NCBI RefSeq assembly: GCF_033971885.1
Contig: NZ_JALBUS010000028.1
Coordinates: forward strand, 1-14,396
DNA length: 14,396 bases
Direction of reading: 5' to 3'
From: Absicoccus intestinalis
Lineage (GTDB): Bacteria > Bacillota_I > Bacilli_A > Erysipelotrichales > Erysipelotrichaceae
Numbering within the stretch: position 1 is the first letter of the stretch; each line of letters opens with the position of its first letter. Below, piece by piece: positions 6,596 to 13,154 of this stretch. The notes beneath the pieces are model-generated. The model worked only from the letters and a program-made list of their open reading frames with translations. It did no database searches and was not told the origin of the DNA. The position numbers were made by a program, and so were the translations under genes.

Positions 6596-7033
6596 ATGAG
6601 AATCGTCTTAGTATCACATGGTTCTTTTTCAAAGGGCCTATACGAAACAATGGAAATGGTTTTAGGACCACAAGAAAATATGGCTTATATCGGATTGTAT
6701 CCACATCAAGGCATTGATGAATTAAAAGCCAATATTGAAGCAGAATTTAAAAAAGCAGAACCAGGCGAAGAAATTCTGGTTTTGACCGATTTGTTTTATG
6801 GCAGCCCATTTAACGCTGTTGTTCAATTGATGAGCAAATGGGATGTGTATCATCTAACAGGAATCAACGTTCCTCTATTAATGGAAATTCTATTGATGAG
6901 AGGCAACGGTAAAAGCGCATCCGAGATTTGTGATGAAACATTAAAGTTAGCCACAAATACAGTGTCCGATGTCCGAAAATATCTAGCGGATCTGAAAAAA
7001 GCTGATGTTCCATCCGACGAAGATGACTTTTAA
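6596..7033 (+). CDS. PTS mannose/fructose/sorbose-family EIIA component
   Basis: This is a 145-residue cytoplasmic phosphocarrier that takes phosphate from HPr and passes it to EIIB. The EIIA-Man fold is shown by MRIVLVSHGSFSKGL at the N-terminus with phospho-acceptor His8, the Asp-containing LVLTDLFYGSPFNAV segment, and TGINVPLLMEILL. The length is normal for a stand-alone EIIA. It ends with an acidic tail (PSDEDDF), resembling the tail of the EIIC encoded downstream. It is the first gene of the PTS operon, with AAAAGG five bases or so before the ATG, behind a cre box and the candidate operators. EIIB follows after 27 bases. Confidence 0.93.
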   Translation: MRIVLVSHGSFSKGLYETMEMVLGPQENMAYIGLYPHQGIDELKANIEAEFKKAEPGEEILVLTDLFYGSPFNAVVQLMSKWDVYHLTGINVPLLMEILLMRGNGKSASEICDETLKLATNTVSDVRKYLADLKKADVPSDEDDF

Positions 7034-7060
7034 AAAAAATAATAAGGAGGAGTAAGAAGT

Positions 7061-7540
7061 ATGCGTAACATTGTATGGTGTCGTGTAGACGACCGATTGA
7101 TTCACGGAGAAGTAGTAACGGCTTGGATCCCGTTCACTCATGCCAACCGTGTTGTTGTTGTGGATGATGAAGTAGCAAAGGATGATTTTAATAAACGAGT
7201 ATTAAAATCCTTAGCTCCAGCTGGTACACAAGTGGCAGTGTTAACTGTTGCCGGAGCAACCAAAGCTCTACAAAAAGATCCAAAACCAGGCGAACGTGTA
7301 TTGTTGCTGACAAAATCTCCAATCGTATTTGAACAATTGTTAGATGGTGGTGTTGCCATCAAACAAGTGAACTTAGGCGGTATGGGAATTCGTGGAGATC
7401 GTCAACCATTTGTCAACAACGTATCGGCAAGCCCTGCAGAAGTGGATTCTATTCGCCGTATGAAAAATGAAAAAGGGGTAGACGTCTTTTATCAGTTAGT
7501 ACCTGAGCAGAAGGTAATTGATATTTCTAACTTGCTATAG
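7061..7540 (+). CDS. PTS mannose/fructose/sorbose-family EIIB component
   Basis: This is a 159-residue EIIB of the mannose family, a soluble protein that is phosphorylated by EIIA on His15 (RVDDRLIHGEVVTAW, residues 8-22) and then phosphorylates the sugar during transport. NLGGMGIRGDRQPFVNNVS near residues 104-122 and the C-terminal VDVFYQLVPEQKVID are typical of the family. AAGGAGG at 7044-7050 precedes the ATG. The EIIB and EIIA are separate proteins, as in sorbose-type systems, rather than fused as in E. coli ManX. The next gene, EIIC, starts 50 bases later with no terminator between. Confidence 0.94.
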   Translation: MRNIVWCRVDDRLIHGEVVTAWIPFTHANRVVVVDDEVAKDDFNKRVLKSLAPAGTQVAVLTVAGATKALQKDPKPGERVLLLTKSPIVFEQLLDGGVAIKQVNLGGMGIRGDRQPFVNNVSASPAEVDSIRRMKNEKGVDVFYQLVPEQKVIDISNLL

Positions 7541-7590
7541 AAATATCGAAATGAATTTCTGCTAGACATAATAGAAAAGGAGAGAAAAGT

Positions 7591-8388
7591 ATGTCTGTAT
7601 TTCAAGCAGTGCTTCTTGGAATCCTTTACTGGATCGGAGAAGCCAATTTACCATTTGTTGGATTGTGGACAATTCAACGACCATTAGTTTGTGGCTGGAT
7701 TGCAGGTATCATCTTGGGAGACCCATTAAAGGGTGCCATGGTCGGTGCATCAATCAACTTAGTTTATCTAGGATTTATCTCAGCCGGAGGTTCTATGCCA
7801 GCCGATATGGCATTGGCCGGAACATTAGGAGCTGCCTTTGCTATCACCGGTAACTTAGATGCCAAAACAGCGTTAGCATTAGCTGTTCCAATTGGAATCT
7901 TAGGTACATTGGTATGGTATACTCGTATGACCATTGACTCGGTATGGGTTCACTTAGGAGATAAATTTGTTGCGAACGAACAATATCATAAATTATGGAT
8001 TGCCAACGTTTTATTGCCTCAGATCATGTCCGCTTGTATTTGTGTCATTCCAGCATCTTTAGCTGCTTATTTTGGTGCAAGTTACATCACACCAATCGTT
8101 AAAGCATTATCTGGAACACCATTAACTATCTTCCAGATCATTGGTGGTATGATGCCTGCATTAGGAATCGCCATCACCTTACAATACATCTTTAAAGGTG
8201 AATCTCGTGTATTCTTGTTCTTAGGATTTGTTGTAGCTGTTTATTCAGGATTGGCTTTGTTACCTCAAGGTGTCATCGCATTCTTGGTAGCATTGGTTTA
8301 CATTCAATTACGCTATAGCGGAGGAGCAGGAGAAGCTCAAACAGAAGCAGCGGGTGCCGCTGATACAGATGAAGAGGAGGATTTCTAA
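7591..8388 (+). CDS. PTS mannose/fructose/sorbose-family EIIC permease
   Basis: This is a 265-residue integral membrane component that forms the sugar channel with EIID. Several hydrophobic segments span the length. Family landmarks are RPLVCGWIAGIILGDPLKG (30-48) and INLVYLGFISAGGSMPAD (55-72), and later GGMMPALGIAITL. After the last membrane helix (VFLFLGFVVAVYSGLALLP and IAFLVALVYIQL) there is a charged cytoplasmic tail (EAAGAADTDEEEDF). The codons of that tail, GAAGAGGAGG, also supply the Shine-Dalgarno for EIID, which starts one base after the stop codon. The substrate cannot be inferred from the sequence. Confidence 0.94.
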   Translation: MSVFQAVLLGILYWIGEANLPFVGLWTIQRPLVCGWIAGIILGDPLKGAMVGASINLVYLGFISAGGSMPADMALAGTLGAAFAITGNLDAKTALALAVPIGILGTLVWYTRMTIDSVWVHLGDKFVANEQYHKLWIANVLLPQIMSACICVIPASLAAYFGASYITPIVKALSGTPLTIFQIIGGMMPALGIAITLQYIFKGESRVFLFLGFVVAVYSGLALLPQGVIAFLVALVYIQLRYSGGAGEAQTEAAGAADTDEEEDF

Positions 8389-8389
8389 G

Positions 8390-9244
8390 ATGCCAGATAT
8401 TAAAGCAGATGCTAAACATGTCATTCCTAAAAACCATTTGTATCATGCTGCATTTAACTGGGAGACATGGGTTCAAACAAACTATAACTATGAACGTATG
8501 ATGGGTATGGCTTGTGGTCACACATTTGTACCTGTTATTGATGATTTGTATAAAGGTGATCCAGACGGAGATGCAAAACGTAAAGAAGTAATGCAACGTG
8601 AAATGGAATTCTTTAACGTCCATCCAGAATTTGGATCTTGTATCTTAGGTATGGCTATCGCCCTTGAAGAACAAAAATCATTGGGTGAACCAATTACCGG
8701 TGAATTCATCACTTCATTGAAAACATCATTGATGGGACCTCTTGCTGGTATTGGTGATACCATTTGGCAAGGTGTATTGATTCCAATCTTATTGGCAATC
8801 CTTATTGATATCACTTTGAATTTTAAAACTGTATTAGGTGCTGTCATCTATTTGATTTTAATGCTTGTCATTACATATGTATTTAGTTTCGCTAACTTCT
8901 TCTTCGGATACAACGCTGGATCGAATGCTATCTTGGATTTCTTGGAAAAAGGTTTATTAAACAAGATCTTGCTTGGTGCACAAGTTATGGGTTGTATGGT
9001 AATGGGAGGATTGATTGCCAATTATGTAAACGTTAGTTGCGGTTTGGTATTGATTACTTCTGGAAGTAAGTTTGTCGTACAAAAATCATTATTTGATGCC
9101 GTAATGCCTAAGATTTTGCCTTTTGCTTTCACATTCTTAGTTTACTGGTTAATGGCCAGCAAGAAGTGGAGCTCTTTAAAAGTTATCGGTTTGATCATTG
9201 TAATTGCCATTGTTGGTGGATTAACTGGTATCTTAGCTGCATAA
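8390..9244 (+). CDS. PTS mannose/fructose/sorbose-family EIID permease component
   Basis: This is a 284-residue EIID that pairs with EIIC in the membrane. The N-terminal cytoplasmic half has the family signature NYNYERMMGMACGHTFVPVI (about 31-50) and EFFNVHPEFGSCILGMAIALEEQ (about 73-95), then MGPLAGIGDTIWQG. The C-terminal half has hydrophobic segments (VLIPILLAILIDI, VIYLILMLVITYVFSFANFFF, and ones near the end). An in-frame start at 8354 exists but lies inside EIIC. AGGAGG at 8375-8380 and the length of the family support 8390. A strong terminator follows at 9258-9285, separating the PTS genes from the metabolic genes. Confidence 0.94.
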   Translation: MPDIKADAKHVIPKNHLYHAAFNWETWVQTNYNYERMMGMACGHTFVPVIDDLYKGDPDGDAKRKEVMQREMEFFNVHPEFGSCILGMAIALEEQKSLGEPITGEFITSLKTSLMGPLAGIGDTIWQGVLIPILLAILIDITLNFKTVLGAVIYLILMLVITYVFSFANFFFGYNAGSNAILDFLEKGLLNKILLGAQVMGCMVMGGLIANYVNVSCGLVLITSGSKFVVQKSLFDAVMPKILPFAFTFLVYWLMASKKWSSLKVIGLIIVIAIVGGLTGILAA

Positions 9245-9257
9245 GGTATTAAGAATT

Positions 9258-9285
9258 TGCGGTGTAGAACTACACCGCATTTTTT
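9258..9285 (+). terminator. Intra-operon terminator after EIID
   Basis: TGCGGTGTA (9258-9266) and TACACCGCA (9271-9279) make a perfect GC-rich 9-bp stem with a GAAC loop, followed by TTTTTT (9280-9285). The transketolase Shine-Dalgarno begins only four bases later, leaving no room for a promoter, so downstream transcription must come from read-through. Confidence 0.85.
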
Positions 9286-9300
9286 ATCGGAGGAATAGAA

Positions 9301-10119
9301 ATGAATAAAGAAGAATTAAAAAAACATGCAAACAATGTTCGTAAGAATATCTTGACTGCTGTCTATTCGGGTCAGTCCGGACATCCGGGTGGATCTTTAT
9401 CGGCAGCCGATATCTTGACGTATTTGTATTTTGAAGTCATGGACATCAATGAAGACAATGTGAAAGGCATCGATCGTGATCGTTTCGTATTGAGCAAGGG
9501 ACACATCACACCGGCTTTGTACAGTGTCTTTGCGGAAAAAGGTTTCTTGAGCGAAGAAGATATCAAGACCTTCCGTAAATTTGGTTCCAAATTGCAGGGA
9601 CATCCAAATATGAACTATATCGATGCCGTGGATATGTCAACGGGATCCTTGGGACAAGGTGTATCGACGGCGGTTGGTATGGCCATTGCCAATAAGCTGG
9701 ACAACAATAAACATCGTATCTTCACTTTATTAGGTGATGGTGAATGCCAGGAAGGTGAAGTATGGGAAGCTGCCATGGCAGCCAGTCATTATGGATTGGA
9801 CAATATCACGTTCATGGTCGACTGCAACCATTTGCAGATCGATGGCAAAGTGGAAGATGTCATGAATGTCTATCCATTGGATAAGAAATTTGAAGCCTTT
9901 GGCTTTGAAGTGGTCAAAGCCTATGGTCATGATTTTGAGGATATCAAGGCAGCGTTTGATTATGCCTTGAGCGTAAAGCGCAAACCAGCATGTATTTTGT
10001 GGAACACGACCAAAGGAAAAGGTGTCAGCTTCATGGAAGACCAGGCCGGATGGCATGGCAAGGCACCGAACAAGGAACAATATGAACAAGCAATGGCAGA
10101 ATTGGAGGGCAATGAATAA
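9301..10119 (+). CDS. Transketolase, N-terminal subunit
   Basis: This is a 272-residue thiamine diphosphate-binding half of a split transketolase, which moves two-carbon units between pentose, hexose and tetrose phosphates. Motifs in order are SGHPGGS (26-32), SKGH (65-68), GSLGQG (115-120) and the ThDP/Mg motif GDGECQEG (145-152) to Asn176 in DCNHLQIDG. The C-terminal pyrimidine-binding half is the next gene, so the two form the active enzyme together. GGAGG at 9289-9293 precedes the ATG, directly after the terminator. The stop and the next start overlap as TAATG. The 3' end is richer in G+C than neighbouring genes (34 of 60 bases at 10021-10080). Confidence 0.95.
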   Translation: MNKEELKKHANNVRKNILTAVYSGQSGHPGGSLSAADILTYLYFEVMDINEDNVKGIDRDRFVLSKGHITPALYSVFAEKGFLSEEDIKTFRKFGSKLQGHPNMNYIDAVDMSTGSLGQGVSTAVGMAIANKLDNNKHRIFTLLGDGECQEGEVWEAAMAASHYGLDNITFMVDCNHLQIDGKVEDVMNVYPLDKKFEAFGFEVVKAYGHDFEDIKAAFDYALSVKRKPACILWNTTKGKGVSFMEDQAGWHGKAPNKEQYEQAMAELEGNE

Positions 10120-11042
10120 TGGCAAAACAGGCAACTCGAGCAGCCTATGGAGAGGCAATTGCAGAATTAGTGCAAGAAAATAAGAATGTTGTCGTATTGG
10201 ATGCAGACTTAGCAGGCAGTACGAAATCCGGCGAAGCCAAGAAAGTGTGCCCAGAACGTCATTTTGATATGGGAATTGCCGAAGGCAATATGATGGCGGT
10301 CGCAGCCGGACTGGCAGCCAGCGGCAAGATCGCATATGCATCGACCTTTGCGGTATTCGCAACCGGAAGAGCCTATGATCAGGTGCGCAACAGTATCTGT
10401 TATCCAAACCTGAACGTCAAGATCTGTGCGACCCATGCCGGTATCACGGTTGGTGAAGATGGGGCATCCCACCAGGCATTGGAAGATATCGCTTTGATGC
10501 GTGCGATCCCGAATATGCATGTATTCCAGCCATGTGATGGACCGGAAGCCAAAGCCATCGTCAAGGCCGTAGCCGATATCGATGGACCATGTTATGTCCG
10601 TCTAGGAAGATTGGCGGTTGAATCGGTCAATGATCCAGAGACCTATACATATGAATATGGCAAAGGGGTCGTTATGCAAAAAGGCGAGAAGGTCGCTATC
10701 GTAGCCACCGGAATGATGGTACAGGAAGCTTTGGAAGCGGCCAAAGCATTGGATTTTGATCCAACGGTAGTCAATATCAATACGATCAAACCAATCGATG
10801 CGGATCTGATCAAAGAATTGGCCAAGACCCATGATGCGATCGTAACGGTCGAAGAGCACAATGTGATCGGCGGCTTAGGCGGAGCGGTAGCGGAAGTATT
10901 GGCCTCAGAAACCGATCGTTGTCCACAATATATGATGGGTGTACAGGATACGTTTGGACAAAGCGGTACCCCAGCTGAATTGTTGGATCATTATGGCTTG
11001 AATGCCAAACATATCAAAGAATTTGTGGAGGGCATCAAATGA
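10119..11042 (+). CDS. Transketolase, C-terminal subunit
   Basis: This is a 307-residue subunit carrying the pyrimidine-binding and C-terminal domains of transketolase. It starts in a one-base overlap with the N-subunit, with GGAGG at 10104-10108. Landmarks are the catalytic Glu55 in FDMGIAEGNMMA, TFAVFATGRAYDQVR (76-90), ATHAGITVGEDGASHQ (104-119) with its His residues, and a C-terminal domain around VEEHNVIGGLGG. It overlaps rpiB by four bases (ATGA). Its composition stands out: 32 of 60 bases are G or C at 10261-10320 and again at 10321-10380, compared with 20 of 60 at 12001-12060 and 22 of 60 at 11041-11100. Codons such as GCC, GGC, ACC and ATC are preferred, which could mark recent transfer or strong expression. 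Confidence 0.95.
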   Translation: MAKQATRAAYGEAIAELVQENKNVVVLDADLAGSTKSGEAKKVCPERHFDMGIAEGNMMAVAAGLAASGKIAYASTFAVFATGRAYDQVRNSICYPNLNVKICATHAGITVGEDGASHQALEDIALMRAIPNMHVFQPCDGPEAKAIVKAVADIDGPCYVRLGRLAVESVNDPETYTYEYGKGVVMQKGEKVAIVATGMMVQEALEAAKALDFDPTVVNINTIKPIDADLIKELAKTHDAIVTVEEHNVIGGLGGAVAEVLASETDRCPQYMMGVQDTFGQSGTPAELLDHYGLNAKHIKEFVEGIK

Positions 11043-11479
11043 AAATTGCCATTGGAAATGACCATGGTGCTGTAGACTATAAGAATACCATCATGGAAAT
11101 GTTGCGCAATGAAGGACATGAAGTCATTGATTGTGGCACAGATAGTTATGAAAGCTGCGATTATGTAGACTTTGGGAAAGCTGTAGCTGAAAAGGTCGCC
11201 AATCATGAAGTTGAAAAGGGAATCGTGATTTGTGGTACAGGTATTGGCATTTCCATTGCTGCCAATAAAGTAAAGGGTATTCGTTGTGGTCTTTGTACAA
11301 ATACGACCATGGCCCGTTTAACGCGTGAACATAACGATGCCAATGTGTTATCCATGGGACAACGAATCATAGGTATTGAAGTGGCAAAAGATATCGTGCA
11401 TACCTTTTTGTCTACGCCATTCAGCAATGGCGAACGACATGTAAGAAGGATTGAAAAATTAGCCGAAATGGAGAAATAG
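11039..11479 (+). CDS. rpiB: Ribose-5-phosphate isomerase B family (RpiB/LacAB) protein
   Basis: This is a 146-residue isomerase that interconverts aldose and ketose phosphates, classically ribose 5-phosphate and ribulose 5-phosphate. Visible residues are Asp8-His9 in GNDHGAVDYK, the catalytic Cys65 in ICGTGIG (64-70) and His98 in TREHND (95-100). These positions are one residue off the E. coli RpiB numbering. IGNDHGA replaces the common SDHAG, and MGQRIIG replaces the usual G-A/G-R motif. It is a single gene, so it is not a LacA/LacB pair, though allose-6-phosphate isomerase activity is possible. It is translationally coupled to transketolase by an ATGA overlap, with GGAGG at 11027-11031. 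A terminator overlaps its stop codon. Confidence 0.92.
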   Translation: MKIAIGNDHGAVDYKNTIMEMLRNEGHEVIDCGTDSYESCDYVDFGKAVAEKVANHEVEKGIVICGTGIGISIAANKVKGIRCGLCTNTTMARLTREHNDANVLSMGQRIIGIEVAKDIVHTFLSTPFSNGERHVRRIEKLAEMEK

Positions 11480-11504
11480 GTACTTCGTAGGAAGTACCTT
11501 TTTT
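11478..11504 (+). terminator. Rho-independent terminator after rpiB
   Basis: AGGTACTTC (11478-11486) pairs perfectly with GAAGTACCT (11491-11499) around a GTAG loop and is followed by TTTTTT (11499-11504). The stem starts at the rpiB stop codon. Confidence 0.88.
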
Positions 11505-11519
11505 CATAATGATTATGCA
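11503..11519. promoter_or_regulatory. Candidate operator D for the PRD regulator
   Basis: TTCATAAT-G-ATTATGCA contains the perfect 13-base inverted repeat CATAAT-G-ATTATG. It matches the site at 6467-6483 at 14 of 17 positions; two of the changes form a symmetric pair. It overlaps the last bases of the rpiB terminator U-tract. Confidence 0.55.
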
Positions 11520-11547
11520 ATATGCAAATCAATAAATCATAGCAGAT

Positions 11548-11586
11548 TGCGTAATCTTATGCGCAAAGGAAAGCACCTTTCATAAT
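11548..11586 (+). promoter_or_regulatory. Candidate operator F and promoter of the AraM-like gene
   Basis: TGCGTAAT-CT-TATGCGCA (11548-11565) shares its left arm with the site at 6421-6438. CATAAT at 11581-11586 is a reasonable -10. The -35 position 17 bases upstream (11558-11563) falls inside the operator and does not match TTGACA, as expected for activation by a bound regulator. The rest of 11587-11638 holds only short A+T-rich repeats. Confidence 0.35.
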
Positions 11587-11654
11587 CTAAAGATTGTTAT
11601 GATTCGAATAGGTCAAAGGTAATAATCTTAAAAAAATGAAAGGTGGTAATGATT

Positions 11655-13007
11655 ATGTCAAATGCACCTAAATTGGCTGATTACTTAGGAAAGCCATTTG
11701 CTTGTAGTTGTGGACGTACCCATTCTACAGGATTGGAAGGATGTACGGTTGGAGCCGGCGTATTAAACTCTTTAGTTGATTATGTTGAAAAATATGGTTT
11801 TAAAAAGGTATACGTTGCTTGTGATGAAATCACTTACGGAATCGCTGGTGAAAAAGTCATGAATATCCTTCATGATGCAAATATTGATGCAAAAGCGCAT
11901 GTGTTCACAGGTGGACGTTTTATCCCTAATGAAGAATCTTTGGGAAAATTAATGATTGATGCACCGAGAGATCTAGATCTAGTTGTAGCAGTCGGTACAG
12001 GATCAATCAATGATATGTGTCGTTTCTTTAGTTATCAAATGAAAGTGCCTTATGCGATTGTAGCAACCGCTGCACCAATGGATGGCTTTGCATCCAGTGG
12101 CGCTGCCTTGATGGTCGATAATATCAAACAAACCATTCCTGCACAAACACCATTGTTTATCATTGGTGATACCGATATTTTATGTGGTGCACCAGCACGT
12201 ATGATTTCAGCTGGTCTGGGTGATTTGCTTGGAAAATTTACTTGTTTGAATGATTGGCGTATTTCAAAAATCATCAATGATGAGTATTATTGCGATACCG
12301 TTGTGAATTTAGTTAAAGATTGCATTGATAATGTATTGAAGAATGCGGACAAAGCAGCCAGCCGTGATCCAAAAGTGATTGGTGATATCATGGAAGGTCT
12401 TGTATTGACCGGTGTAGCTATGAGTTTTGTTGGAAATTCTCGTCCAGCAGCAGGTTGTGAGCATCACTTAAATCATTATTGGGAAGCTATTGAAATTCAA
12501 AATGGTCAAATTCCAGTGTTGCATGGAATTGAAGTTGGTTTAGCTGAAGTTGTCATTTTGAAGATGACCGAATTCTTACGTGAATCTCGTCCTGATTTTG
12601 ATGCAGCTCGTGCGAAAGCCAAACAATATGATCAAGCGGCATGGGAAGCCAAGATGAAAGAAGTTTATGGCACAGCAAGCGATGCCATCATTGAATTGGA
12701 ACATGAAGCTAAGAAAAATGAGCCAGAAGGACGTTTAAAACGTATTGATAAGATTGAAGAGAACTGGGATGAAATCGTTAAGTTGATGGATGATTATATG
12801 CCTACTTCAGATCGTATGATCGAAATCTTGAAGAGCTTAGACGCACCATATTTCCCATCTCAAGTTGGATTCAGTGATGAAATGTTGTATAACGCATTGG
12901 TATATGGAAAAGAGAATCGAGCTCGTTACACCATGTTATCGATGATGGGTGACTTGGGCGTCCTTGAAGATCTAGCTAATAAAGTCGTTGCATTTGTAAA
13001 TGAATAA
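11655..13007 (+). CDS. AraM/EgsA-family (sn-glycerol-1-phosphate dehydrogenase-like) protein
   Basis: This is a 450-residue member of the iron-containing-ADH/glycerol dehydrogenase superfamily, closest to AraM-type glycerol-1-phosphate dehydrogenases, which reduce dihydroxyacetone phosphate using NAD(P)H. It has CSCGRTH (17-23), the nucleotide-binding GTGSIND (114-120), APMDGFASSGAALM (140-153) and SAGLGDLLGK with metal-ligand candidate Asp190. NSRPAAGCEHHLNHYWE (261-277) and LHGIEVG (289-295) supply histidine ligands. B. subtilis AraM has the equivalent AAGFGDMLGK and SRPASGGEHHISH. It is longer than AraM by roughly 50 residues, mostly in a charged helical C-terminal part after about residue 310. 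AAAGGTGG (11639-11646) supports the ATG at 11655 over the GTG at 11643 and the ATG at 11649. It has its own control region. The position suggests a sugar- or polyol-phosphate substrate, which is inference. Confidence 0.85.
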   Translation: MSNAPKLADYLGKPFACSCGRTHSTGLEGCTVGAGVLNSLVDYVEKYGFKKVYVACDEITYGIAGEKVMNILHDANIDAKAHVFTGGRFIPNEESLGKLMIDAPRDLDLVVAVGTGSINDMCRFFSYQMKVPYAIVATAAPMDGFASSGAALMVDNIKQTIPAQTPLFIIGDTDILCGAPARMISAGLGDLLGKFTCLNDWRISKIINDEYYCDTVVNLVKDCIDNVLKNADKAASRDPKVIGDIMEGLVLTGVAMSFVGNSRPAAGCEHHLNHYWEAIEIQNGQIPVLHGIEVGLAEVVILKMTEFLRESRPDFDAARAKAKQYDQAAWEAKMKEVYGTASDAIIELEHEAKKNEPEGRLKRIDKIEENWDEIVKLMDDYMPTSDRMIEILKSLDAPYFPSQVGFSDEMLYNALVYGKENRARYTMLSMMGDLGVLEDLANKVVAFVNE

Positions 13008-13017
13008 AAATTAACCA

Positions 13018-13097
13018 AAAATAGTAATGATCACCTCGGCCAAAAACTCTTCTCTCTCTTTAGAAAATATCTCAACTTAAAGGATCATTACTATTTT
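13018..13097. repeat. Long inverted repeat with 50-base loop
   Basis: AAAATAGTAATGATC (13018-13032) is the exact reverse complement of GATCATTACTATTTT (13083-13097). With a two-base bulge the pairing can extend outward through CCAA (13015-13018) and TTGG (13099-13102). The loop is A/C/U-rich with a CTCTTCTCTCTCTTT tract. It could be a long-armed transcript hairpin, a terminator or attenuator, or a small element with terminal inverted repeats. It begins ten bases after the AraM-like stop codon. Confidence 0.75.
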
Positions 13098-13100
13098 ATT

Positions 13101-13120
13101 GGAGTATCTTCGGATGCTCC
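13101..13120. other. Stable UUCG-tetraloop hairpin
   Basis: GGAGTATC (13101-13108), TTCG loop, GATGCTCC (13113-13120) form an 8-bp stem with one G-U pair, closed by the exceptionally stable C(UUCG)G. It is followed by TATATTTATTT rather than a clean U-run, so it is a poor terminator but a robust RNA structure 34 bases before the ADH start codon. Its 5' bases GG could instead pair with CC at 13015-13016 of the longer stem. Confidence 0.65.
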
Positions 13121-13154
13121 TATATTTATTTGTATAGAAAGGACAAAAGAAAAA

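Noticed and set aside
9730..10407. 225-residue minus-strand frame opposite transketolase
   Set aside because: It is an antisense shadow caused by the higher G+C of the transketolase genes. Its protein is rich in Arg, Leu, Cys and His with no domain pattern.
9301..11042. Two transketolase genes as a frameshifted or broken single gene
   Set aside because: Each half has its own Shine-Dalgarno and a clean start, joined by TAATG. Split transketolase is a known normal arrangement in Firmicutes.
11039..11479. LacA or LacB subunit of galactose-6-phosphate isomerase
   Set aside because: Those occur as a pair of genes; only one copy is present here, and it keeps Cys65 and His98 of catalytic RpiB.
11566..11640. 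AATCT/AGATT and AAAGG/CCTTT short inverted repeats as a riboswitch before the AraM-like gene
   Set aside because: The stems are only five base pairs and A+T-rich, with no conserved core I recognise; chance occurrence is likely.
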